A DNA stretch of 64,000 nucleotides, taken from the NCBI GenBank assembly GCA_019096065.1, contig JAGUCH010000007.1:6532501-6596500 (forward strand). The letters run 5' to 3'. This DNA is from Paracyclopina nana (Eukaryota > Arthropoda > Copepoda > Cyclopoida > Cyclopettidae). Shown piece after piece: positions 11,901 through 22,911 of this stretch; within the stretch, counting starts at the first letter, position 1, and every line of letters begins with the position of its first letter. Under the pieces are notes generated by a model, which was given only the letters and a program-made list of their open reading frames with translations, had not been told where the DNA came from and did not search any database. The position numbers and the translations under genes are program-made.

Positions 11901-14900
11901 TTCAAGCTAGAAAATGGCTGATCCAGCTTCAATGGAGGAATGTGAGCTGATTTTTGGAGGAGGTGCAGAAGTGAAGAAAGTCACACATTTTCAAGGCACG
12001 TTTTTCACCCCGCTCAAAATGTCAGGGAAATTCGTCGTGAAATCACGTTTTGGCTAAGCATGCTTAGAATACAGCCCAGTGTGACATAAGTTCATTTATT
12101 CAAGGGTCATTATTATTTCCTTACACTTTTTCAATTGAATTTTCAGATCTTGCTACAGCTGAATTTGAATTTGAAGAGGTGTTGTTGCCTTTGAAGGAAT
12201 TTAAAACCGTGTGAAAAATTAGTATAGAAACATCATCTGCATCCAGCTGATGATGAATGGTTTCTTCTCAGTAGTTGGTAAACTGTACAGTTAAATTTTG
12301 GAGAATTTTCATCTCTGCCTGCTCTGTTGTTTTGACAATCATAATTACAACCAGCTCGTCTTTTCTTCACATGGCAGCAATTAAGGCCAGTTCAAGAAGC
12401 TTTACTTTTCAAAGAGCTTTTGAAAACTTTTTTTTAGATTTTTTAGATTGATGTGAGAGCCTTATTAATTTGCTACAACAATTGCTATGAACAAAAATGC
12501 AAGATGATCGCGGCAGGCTCAAAAAAGAAAACCTGGAAATCTATACTTGCCCTGACGAATGATGCACATATTAAATGAGGAAAAAGAAAGTGAACCAAAT
12601 AAAAAACGAGCCAGCTCCATATACTTATCTTGCAAATATCTCCATCTCCTATGCATATGTTTGCATGATTAACTTGGAGAATTGAGAGCTAAAAATCAAG
12701 ATTTTTCCCACTCACTTTAACAGGCTGTTTTACGAACAATGGGAAAACTTTTGCTTTCAGTTTCTAAAACTAGAAAAAAAAGCTTTCTTTGATTATTTAT
12801 GGCATTTTTTCATGAAGCTACTATGGCTTTAGTGGCTTATAGTGGATGAATATTTGCACAATTTGAACTTGACTCAACTGCCTTCAAATTTTTTTTTTGC
12901 TGTTCCCACCTTATTTTTTGAAATTCTTGAGACTCCTCCATCAACAAATTATGGTTTTGAGCTCACCTTTTTTTTGCTTGAGCTTGGTGGTGTGAAAAAT
13001 TCCCAAGCAGAAACAAAGAGCAGTTGAGAGAGCTTTATTGCAAAAGTGACTGATTTTCTCCCTTCTTTTGCCAATTAACTGAGGAATTTCTAGAAAAAAA
13101 TTCAAATCTGTTGTTGTGGCTTCTTGCATTTTGCTAAATAGAAAATCTTCAAGTCCAAACAACAGCTGTTCTTCACCCTATTCCCAATACATTTTATCAC
13201 TGCAGCATTAAATTCAAAATTCCCCTAGCTCAACATCTTTCAAACAATTGCAAATATTGTTCATTAATTCAAAATATTTCAAAATAGAGTTTTTGTGCAA
13301 AAATATTTTACCCCACTGTGGACTGAAAAATCCTCTTCCATTTTTTCTTAGATGTAAAATAGAAATCACTGACTAAATGACAAAGCCAGAGGCTTCCAAA
13401 TTGTTGATGGAAATTGACTTTAATGATAGAATGCTCCATATATAGAAGAAGAAGAGCAAAGGAAAACAATTTCCGAAAAATGCTGCTCTTCTGCTGCGGA
13501 TTCATTGCGAGGGTGCCAATTTCAGACCAATATGTGACCTACATAAAAGTGCAGGCAAAAAGAAATTCCAGTCAGCATTTTTTCACCCATACATAGATTA
13601 ATTGCAACCAAATTGGTAGTATAGCCTATTTTTTGAGACCCATTACTTATATTTTGTGCAATGGGTTGAGTAACCCAGCATGAATTATGACTTTTCACTC
13701 CAAATGAATTTGTCTAGCATGTGGGAGTAAACACACACTTTTGCACACTGTGTTATGATTTGAGGCATTAAAAATGTAACACACAAATAAAAAAAAGAAA
13801 GAAAAAACCAATTGAGGCACAGATCAATTTACAGCTTATGTGGTTTAATCTGAGTTTTTGGAAGTGACATCAAATTTAAAAAAATGGCAATCCAAGTCTT
13901 TTTTAAAGGTAATTTTAGATGAAAATTAGATGAAACCTATGACAAAAATAAAAGCTATAGAAAATAATGTTATTTTTAGGGAATTGAAAGTGCAACTTTA
14001 AATGAGAGATTTCAATGCCCACATCCCACTGTGCATGTGCCCACCACCCCATCATTAGTGGATGTCTATTCAATCATTTCATTCATTCCAGCATTCCAGT
14101 TTTTTTTTTGCAAAGTTGCCAAGACTTTGACTGACAAGCTCCCCTGGACCTTTCTAATTTTGGCAGTCAGCAGGGTACCACAATGGTAATACTATTTGCA
14201 AAAGAGCCAAAGTTGGCTTACTTTCAGCTGGTGAAGGTATTCAAATTATTCTGGAGTGGAATAAAAAAAACAGGAATTCCAGGTCAATCTTGGTCATGAT
14301 CAAAACAACCTTGAATGCCTTTTAATCAGATGAAATACCAAAGCAATTTTGTAATTTATTGTGGGGTTGCAGCATCATCATGCTGCACATACTTATTTTT
14401 TTACTACATAGTATATTGGCAAAATTGATGTGTTTCAGTGCCAATATTTATGGAAAATAATTAATAGGATATTGCCTAATTGATTAGTCACCCCTAACAA
14501 CACTTTTCATGAGACTGCATTGGGAAAAGGTCAATTTGGCAATATGATTGATAAAGGAAACCAGAAAGTTTTGTGGGCAACTTTTTATGACTTTTGCTTT
14601 TTACTTCCTGCTGTTATTTTTGGCAGGAATTTTATTTGCCAACTTGAGAAGTTGTTGAGATTTGAGGTATTTTTGTAATTTTCAAAAGTGGGCAAAATCA
14701 ACAACAATCAAGCCAACAATGAAAATATCTTTATACTAAATTCTGCTGTTGTTCATCTGCTTACAAAGAACAGCTTGAGAAACAATTTTCTCCACTTGTC
14801 CCAACATTACTCGCCTGGTTTTACAGTTTCAGCTTCATTGGCTTTTGTCAAGCCCACTAATAGAAATGAAGGCATTTTTTCTCCAAAAGATGGTAAAAGG

Positions 14901-15838
14901 GCGCGAAGAGCAATTTGAAGCATTTTTCACACATTTCCTGTTCTTCCTATTGAATAGCTACTTGTACAAAGAACACAATGGCAGGCCTCATATTTTACTT
15001 AATTAAAATTCAAAGCCTTGTCATGCTCAAAGGAGGCAAAAAATGGTCCTAATAGTGGCACAAGCTGCCCAATATTATCTGCTTTATGGGCACAAGTCGA
15101 GGATATAATAAGAATGTATGTGGGGGGCAAAGATGGCGCAATGGCCCTTAAGAAAAACCCAAGTCACTCTGAAGAAACAATGTGATAAAAAATGCAGTGA
15201 TTTACATAATTAAGCGCATTCCTTCAAGCCTCTACTCAATTTTTGTGCTTGCGGTTTTCCCACCAAAAAAAGCAAACCAAAAATTCAATTTATTTTTAGG
15301 TAGCTCAGGGCAAACTCGATGCAATTTGAGCTGGAAATAAGTCAAGAAATAGCAGACAAAAACTAAAAGATGGCCTGAAGATATGGAGCACTAGCATCAT
15401 TATTTTCATCCGAGTGGTAAAAGTGAGGCAAATCAGCTAAATTCAGATTTCACCATCAAAGTTTGATCTCAAGTCTTCCGACTTGGAAACCAACTGAAAA
15501 TCCGCCTTATTAATCACTGGCCTGGGCAAACAGAGAAAATCTGACAAAAAAGGTGCCAACCCATAATAATGATCCTCCATTCCAAAGGGAAGCAAAACAA
15601 GATCCTGATCAGCACGTGAAATAACTCAGTTTTCCCAGCTTCTTTCAAAAAATGCAAAAAATACCATTTTTATAACAATAAAGTCTTTTCAAGCTTCTAA
15701 TAGCTTTCAACTTCTCAAGTCAGGATGAAAACCTTAAAAACTGTCAATTCCTCACAATCCCTAAAAATTAATAAGTCCCAATAACTAAATATTTTTTAAT
15801 GCATAAATTATTATTCAAGTCTGAATTCAGTTGTCTTA
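11901..15838. other. Long AT-rich stretch, no gene seen
   Basis: About 4 kb with no coding exon I can support on either strand. Open frames of 60-76 codons here lack motifs and overlap T-rich or A-rich tracts. Confidence 0.45.
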
Positions 15839-16260
15839 CCTCCACTTTTTTGTAGGTTTGCCAAAAAGCCTGGATGTTATTTTTGCACCTGTGCAAAAGT
15901 TTGAGGTGGGTTTGACTGTTTTCACTTGGTGGTGGTGCATTCACTTTGGGCAGGTTGGGCACATGTGTGGTGCACACTGTCCATGCGCAGGATAAAACTT
16001 TTAGAAATCAGGTCTAGTGCAGAACTTACAGCAGTTACACCGCCGCTGCTCGTAGTAACGCCAAGACTAAGCGAGATTTTCCAAGCCCTCAGCTTACTGA
16101 GACGAGCGAAGCTGAGAAGAACCGCTGAAGAACCGGCGATCGCGCCCGCGTCTCTACTGCTGACGATATACTCTACTCATCTACGAAGGCCCGTGCCATC
16201 TATATGTTATGCTGTCAATAATGGCAATGGCATGTGGGAAAAAGCCGCGATGTAATGGCC
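15839..16260 (-). promoter_or_regulatory. Possible minus-strand promoter and 5' exon
   Basis: Bases 16040-16200 are much richer in G and C than the flanks. Just downstream on the minus strand a strong donor (GTGGAG then GTAAGAC) falls at 15838/15839. The upstream open stretch (LKLLHRCKNNIQAFWQTY) has no in-frame ATG after a stop, so it would be 5' UTR. It could be the first exon of the unrecognised gene whose next visible exon starts at 8644, but no transcript evidence is available. Confidence 0.25.
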
Positions 16261-19200
16261 GAAATTGATCACTTTTTTGAGCCATCAAAAAGCAATTTTC
16301 AGTTGTTGAGATATTTCATTTGCTTCAAGCCCTCCATGAAATAATTTGAAGAGTAGTTTTTCAAGGAGTAATTGTATTTATTAATATGAAATAAACCTAG
16401 AAGCTTAAGGGTGAAATAATTTGGAAAAAAAAATCTTTTAGGCCATTGTGTAAACAAGTATTAGTCATCTTGATGAATTTTGAAATTGCAGTTGAACAGT
16501 GTTTCAAGATTTGAAAAGCAGAGCTATTTTTGAGCCAGACCCTTTTTAAGAGCTTTGACTTTTGAGCCATCATGAATAATCCAGGCCTGCTGATCTTTGA
16601 CTCCCAACAACAAAGGACTAAATGAGACAGAAAATGGGACCAATTATTGGTTTTGCCGCGCATGAAAATCATCATCTGTGATTGGAGCTAAAAAATGTTC
16701 AATCATTGCAGATGAAGTGTTGGTGAAGCATGCAAGTTTCACGCTCGAATGCCTTTTCAAAAAATAAAGAATAGCATGATAAGAAATCTGCTGCTTCTTG
16801 GCAAACTTTTTTCGCAATCTTCAAAAAAATCCAACCCGACCCGAAGTGAAGGCGATTTGTAAACAAAACATAAACAACCAGTTTTGGTGCGCCGACCCAT
16901 CAATTCTAGGGCCATACTTATTTCTTCAAAAGCACATGACTTGGGCCAGTGGTCCTGATGAGGAAACTTCAGCTGGCCACCATAGTATAACTCACATCAG
17001 CATCAGAAAAATGATGGGTCATCGATTCTGCCTCGCGCAAGCTTGAGCAGAGAAAAAACATGAAGAATTTACATGGGAAATTGTGACCTTGATATGCAGT
17101 TCAAACAAAGACTGGGCCCTCTATAATGAAACCATTTGTGCACAATAGACGAGAAATTCCTTCTCAGTACATATATATACTGAGAGCTCAAATTCCAAGA
17201 CTGGTTTCTCCAATTCCAAGCTTAGACAACTGATGATAAAACAAAGAATTTTTGCAATGCACTATTTGACACATAAAGCCACATTTTTCAAAAGTTCAGC
17301 TCAATTTGAAAGTAATTTTTTTGTGCTGACCAGCAGTCTTTTTCAAACTATGGTTTTTTTCAGAGTGAAAAATGGCATTTTTTTGAAAATACATAGTACT
17401 ATCATTATTAAGTATAGCATTATTATTCTTACTTTTTTGATTCAATATTGTTTAGGGAAGTTTTTGCAATGCTGTGCAAAATGGCCAACTGTGCAAGGCA
17501 GAACCTTTTAGAAGCAAGCCTTTCTTATCAGGGTGAGAAGCAATTTTAGAGTATTTTTTCATGCCATAAAAATGCTACTGCGCGTGAATGAAGAAATTCT
17601 TAAATTATTGGGCGTGAACCCAGAACTATTCCCCCCCTTAATTGTCCAAGGTGCAGGCCAAGTCATGTGCTAGTTAAAATTAGGGGGAAAGAGGCTTATA
17701 AAAAATTTCTGGCTATTTTAATTGGAGGATTAAGCTCTAAGTATCCACTTTGTTTGGACCATTTTGGTACTTTTCCCCTCTGTGCATTTTTATGAGGCAT
17801 TGTTGAGAAAATGCCAAAAATGGCCGAAAATAAGGGCCAGCTAGTGCGGCCATAATTCATGGCTTTTTTAATAACAAGCAATTTTACTGATATTTGCTAT
17901 TGGTATAACTAGATATGATAATTGCAGCCCTTTGCCTTTTTGATTGAGTTTCAAGTGCATTTCTGCAGGTCAATGATAATTACTTTTTGCCGAAAGGGCG
18001 AGAACGTGATGCAAAAAATCGTGCCCGTTTTAGCATTAGCAAAAAGGCCCATGATGATAAACGGTATCCTGAATAAAAGTTATGTCATTATTAAAACTTT
18101 CTTTGAATGTCCTTTGCTCAAAGGAGTTCAACACGTGCAAAAAGGATAAAGGGATTTAGATTGTACCTTCTATTCGGTTCAATCCTGCTTAGCTACCAAA
18201 GGTTTTGTGCCATTGGTTGAGAGGTTTTGATTCTTTACTTCTAAAAGTCCCGATTTCTGACTTTTTTCGCAGAAGAGTTCATCTAAGCAATTGTAAGAAA
18301 ATAAAGACATTTTTCATGCAATGCTTAATTTTTTACATTATCTGACTGCAGTGAGACAAGTGATCTTTGACAAAGGAGGGCATTTGATGATTGCCTGAGA
18401 TGCTACAATTCTTGTTGAGCCCAGGGCTGTTATAAAGACAGGGTTTTGTGAACTGCTTACTCAGCTTTAGCTGATTAAAAGGTTTTATCAAAATATCAAG
18501 GCTTTTTTTTTTACAGAAATTGAGTTTCTCTAAATTAGTACAAGAAGTATGTTCTTTTCTTTGCAATGATACACTTTGGAGACATTTCAAACCTGTAATT
18601 TCTTATCCATTTCAATCCTTTGTTGCAAAAAATATTTGCAGATCACCAAGGCAATTGGTCTACTACATTATATGCCAGCTCTAAAACTGCAGCATGATCA
18701 ACTGCATTTCTTGAAAGCTTTCAGGGGGAAATCGAAAAACAAGGCTTTTTTATCAAGTGGCCAGTTTAGAGTCATGTGCTCAAAAGCAACAAGTTTGTAG
18801 TGAACCCTTGAACTATCTGATCAACTAATTGTAAGGCAATTTTGATCATAATTCGATCTGTCATGCCAAAGACAGGTTTCTGGTTATGAAGTGAGTGAAT
18901 GAAGCAAATTGCCTTGACTTTCATGAAAATTTTCCTTATAAATTCTTTAACAACTGTAATAGCTTCAAGCTTAATCACAACTCTTTTCTACGTCAGTTGA
19001 AGGAGGAAATAAGACAAATAAATTTCGCTTACTTTTCAAAAATGATGTGATGACATTATCAATGGGCAAGCCAAGGAAGCAAGAATTTTGCTCTTCTTTC
19101 ATAATGGTTACTGTGGTGTGATTTCACCCAATGGCAGTGTTTTTGACATATCCTTTAATTTTATCACTTCCTAGAACTGAATATGAAAAAGCTACTCCAC

Positions 19201-19420
19201 CTCAAGCTACTTTGGTAGACATTTGAAAAATGCTCTATATTTTTTCGGGATTCAATCAGTACTCAAATTTGGCTAAATATTCAAGTACTTGATTCAAAAT
19301 TACCTATATCATTGACAATTTTTTCTCCATCCAAATTGCTTTGTGCCTTCAGTTGTAGCATTTATTCTTCCTGTCTCTGACAATTAGGTGCTCAGTTTGT
19401 AATGCTATTTTCTGAACAAC
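16261..19420. other. Intergenic, no gene seen
   Basis: AT-rich with scattered short open frames, none with splice context or motif. It ends where a small P450 relic begins. Confidence 0.45.
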
Positions 19421-19424
19421 TTTG

Positions 19425-19540
19425 GTAGAGCCTAAAGGGTCAGAAAGAAATCTTACTACACTTCTAAGCATGGATTTTATGCACTAAGAGGGATGCAAGC
19501 ACAATTCTAAGCAATGAAGCAAGAAATCCCTTCAATAAAA
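19425..19540 (+). pseudogene. Short P450 remnant
   Basis: About 115 bases align with 21180-21300 of the adjacent P450 gene, around the YYIPEYGFYVPEG region downstream of the K helix. The best shared string is ttactacacttctaagcatggattttatg against ttactacatccctgagtatggatttta, split here only by substitutions. No reading frame survives. It shows that a third copy of this P450 once lay directly upstream of the intact gene. Confidence 0.6.
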
Positions 19541-19924
19541 TATCCAATAAGCTTTAGAGGCTAGCTTCAAAATGACGTTTTTCCCTGCAGTGCTTTGTGC
19601 GTACTTTTAGTCAGCTGCATGCCTCAACTGCACGCTCATTTACAATGAACTTGCTTCTACAGCACAACAAGTTCAGACTAAACGTGGCTTTGAACTGTGC
19701 TGCACAATGCACTGTGAGATAAATCGGAGAAGAACTTTTTCCTACTTGTGAATTTAACAAAATACTACAATTGGAACCATGGACTTGGAAGCTTGAAAAC
19801 AAGGCAAGCTCTTTTTGCTCTATTTGGCCCCAGTGTGCATGGCTGCTAGTTTTGTTGGCATAAAATATGTACCTAAAGCAATGGAAATCAGCAGTATCAG
19901 TTTGTCAGCTCACAAAGCAACACC

Positions 19925-21586
19925 ATGATTTTGGCCACAGTGGCTGTTATTTTTGTTGTGGCTCTCATCTACTACTTCTCTAGAAAGTTCTCCTATTTTA
20001 AGAGGCATGGTTTACCCTATGAAACTGGTTACTTCCCTCTTGGCAGCACAAACTCCTGGAAAATGATGACTGGAAGCCTCTCTTTTGCTAATGTTGTTGA
20101 TGACATCTACTACAAATACAAAGATGAGAAATGTGCTGGGTATTATGGACCTTTGGGAGATCCCATTTTGGTTGTGAGAGATTGGGAGCTGAGCAAAAAA
20201 GTCCTCATCAAGGATTTTGACCATTTTGTGGACAGGAGGCCTTTTGCTATTGATGAAAAATTGGACCCTTACTTTAGCAGAATGATGGTCATGATGAGAG
20301 GTGAAGTGAATTTTAAATCCTGGAAAAATGACAACCACAACTGTTTTCTTAATGTAGGTGAGGCCTGGAAGTCCATGAGATCCATCATGACACCTGTGTT
20401 CACTTCTGGAAGGCTCAAAAATATGATTCCAACCATGAACAAAATTGCTGGCCAGTTGATTGGTCAAACTAGGAAATTGGGAGACTCTCCAGTCCACACC
20501 AAAAAGCTTTTCAAGGATTTTGCCATGGAAGTGATCATGGCTACAGGATTTGGAGTTGAGGTCAACAGTTGGGATGATGACAATCACATTGTGAAGAAAA
20601 TGGTAGGAGCTACCTTTTCCAATTATACAAGTAATTAGTCTAATTTATACATTCCTTCAAAGGTTGACAAGTTAATGGGTTATGATGGGAATCCTCTATT
20701 TATCCTGAAATTCCTCTTCTTGTTCTCCTTCCCCAAACTTGGCTCTTTCTTGGGCATCAAAGTTTCAGATGCTAAGGCTGAAAAGTTCTTTGTTGACATT
20801 ATTGAGCAGACAATGAAGCAGAGGAAAGGAGAGGGCGCCTCAGAGCAGAAAAATGACCTGATTGACATTTTGCTAAAAGCAATGGAAGATTCAAAAAACA
20901 GCCAAGAAGGACATTCAAACAGCAGCTCGGTGTTGGCTCAAATGAGCGACGAGGAAAAGGAACTGGTGGTTGTAAGCCAAGGCTTACTCATGTTCTTTGC
21001 TGGCTTTGACACGATTTCCACTACTTTGGCCCTAACATTTCACTTCCTAGCCACAAATCCTGATTTGCAGGAAAAGCTGTTGGCAGAAGTTAGAAAAGTC
21101 ATGAACGACAATGGAGGAGATTTGACGTATGATTGCCTAAACAAGCTTCATTACACTGACGCCTTCATCAATGAGGCGATGAGATGTTACAATTTTGTTG
21201 GAGCCTTAGAAAGAGTCTGTGTGAAGCCTTACTACATCCCTGAGTATGGATTTTACGTGCCGGAGGGAATGCTCGTTCAAGTACCAGGTCAAACAATGAT
21301 GCAAGATGAAGAGTTCTTGGCCAATCCGAAATTATTCAATCCCGACAATTACTTTGAGGGAAAGGTGGCGCCAGCCATGATGAATTTAAACTTTGGATTG
21401 GGCCCAAGAAACTGTATCGCCATGAGATTCGCAATGATGCAAGTCAAGTTGGTGGTGGCTCACATGGTGAGCACCTTTGCAGTTTTACAATGTGAGAAAA
21501 CTCCCAAAGAACTAATTCCAAACCCTTTGAATGCTTCGCTCCTGCCAAAGGGAGACTTGTGGGTGTCTTTCCAGCCAAGGAAGTGA
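19925..21586 (+). CDS. Cytochrome P450, clan 3 (CYP3/CYP6-like)
   Basis: Heme-thiolate monooxygenase, expected in the endoplasmic reticulum membrane oxidising lipophilic substrates with NADPH-P450 reductase; the substrate cannot be predicted. Three exons, 19925-20300, 20358-20602 and 20663-21586, with introns of 57 and 60 bases, give 514 residues, the normal length. Visible hallmarks are an N-terminal anchor (ATVAVIFVVALIYYF), helix C WKSMR, I-helix AGFDTISTT, K-helix EAMR, the FNPDNYF stretch and the heme loop FGLGPRNCIAMRFA with its cysteine ligand. The aspartate and threonine of the I helix are intact, so it should be active. A poly(A) signal lies at 21758-21763. Two relics of the same gene lie upstream, so this is the surviving member of a small local expansion. 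Clan assignment rests on overall resemblance and is not a family name. Confidence 0.92.
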
Positions 21587-21757
21587 GAAAAAAGTAGCTC
21601 ACCTCAGCTATACCATGAGTGTAAATATTTTACTTGTTCAAACTAGAGGTTTTAGACTTCTTTTGCTTACGTCTGTTGTGACCTAGGTTCCTTGGGCTGC
21701 AGCTATCATTTCACAGTGACAACTTTATACTTGACCCAGTAACCTGAACGCTTTATA

Positions 21758-21763
21758 AATAAA
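21758..21763 (+). terminator. Poly(A) signal for the clan 3 P450
   Basis: AATAAA about 170 bases after the P450 stop codon, the first good hexamer downstream. Confidence 0.5.
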
Positions 21764-22295
21764 TTCTATATGACCTTACTAAATTGTGACATGAAGAGGA
21801 TTTCTACTTAGATATTTCACTCCTGCATTAAGAACTGAATTCAAGAAAGACTCTTTCACTTATGAGTGCTAGTAAAGGAAGCATCCAGATTTTTTTGGCT
21901 GGCAAATTCTGATTGATGAAAAATACAGAGCATAAAACACAGCTTCAAGAAAATGAACAGAAGACGGATATTTTTTGGAACTTTATTTCGTCGCGCTTTA
22001 TACGTATCAAACTTCACATTTCTCTCGAGAAATAATGAGTCAAGAAGAGGAAAAAATATAGTATAGTAGTATAGCACACGGTGATGCTTTCATAGATTTT
22101 CTAAATGAAAAGCTTTGCTATGTTATTGAAGTTGTTGTAACAAAAAGCTGCAGCGGAGAAAATGGAGGAAGAAGTGTTAGGGGGCGGAGCTAAAGGAGTG
22201 AAAAAATAAGAATAACACAAATTTTCTTCAGGAGAGTTTGCTGTTGGTTTTCTTTTTGCTGATGTCAAATTAAATCGTTTTCTATACACCATTAT

Positions 22296-22301
22296 TTTAT
22301 T
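22296..22301 (-). terminator. Candidate poly(A) signal for gus
   Basis: TTTATT on the plus strand, AATAAA on the minus strand. It is the first such hexamer after the gus stop at 22912, implying a 3' UTR of about 600 bases that includes the left arm of the inverted repeat. Another lies near 21983. Confidence 0.4.
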
Positions 22302-22400
22302 TTGTGTATAATAATTTTTCTCAAGATCATACCAGATCTCAATCAGGATCAAGTTCTTCGAGAGTTAATGCCACTTTTGATTGAAACTTTTTTTTGTTGG

Positions 22401-22560
22401 AATTGGTTGGTCAATAACTTTTTCTGGATCGAGATCATGATTTTTTTCTTTAGTTTTTTCTTCTGTGGGGAGGAGAAAAAATAATAATGCCACTCTAAAG
22501 CAAAATAAATGGCACAACACACTTGTCTGTCATTCAACGAAGAGATTGAAAAAGGGAGGG
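22401..22560. repeat. Left arm of long inverted repeat at gus
   Basis: This arm pairs with 23161-23320 in reverse complement over roughly 160 bases at high identity (by eye about 85 percent), from ttggttggtcaataact through gattgaaaaagggaggg. It lies downstream of the gus stop codon. The first AATAAA on the minus strand after the stop is at 22296-22301, so this arm should be inside the gus 3' UTR. Confidence 0.85.
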
Positions 22561-22911
22561 TGTAATCAACAGAAAATCTTAGTTGTAGTAGTAGTACACA
22601 TATTTACAAGGAAAATTTGTTGTTATTGAATTGTGCTTGGAGTGGTACTTGTCATTGCTTCTTCATTTTCTTCGGCGGCCCAAAAATTCATCTTTTTGGT
22701 CATGAACTCTACTGAAGGAATTTTTTCTTGTTTTTTTTCAGCTAAATTTGAGTAGTTGATATTTAGTGTATCATGATGCCAAGCAAACAAAGTAGTTGGA
22801 TTTTTTCCGGGCAGGAGCAGCAAGGTTGTTGGTACTTTGGATGTTGATGATGATGATTGAAGACAAGAGTGAGGCGGGAGAGAACACTTCTAATTAAAAA
22901 AATAAGACAAG

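Noticed and set aside
20012-20587. 191-codon minus-strand open frame
   Set aside because: Antisense shadow of the clan 3 P450 exons.
22302-22484. Open frames inside the inverted-repeat arms (also 23117-23314)
   Set aside because: Both translate the same T-rich repeat, not a protein gene.
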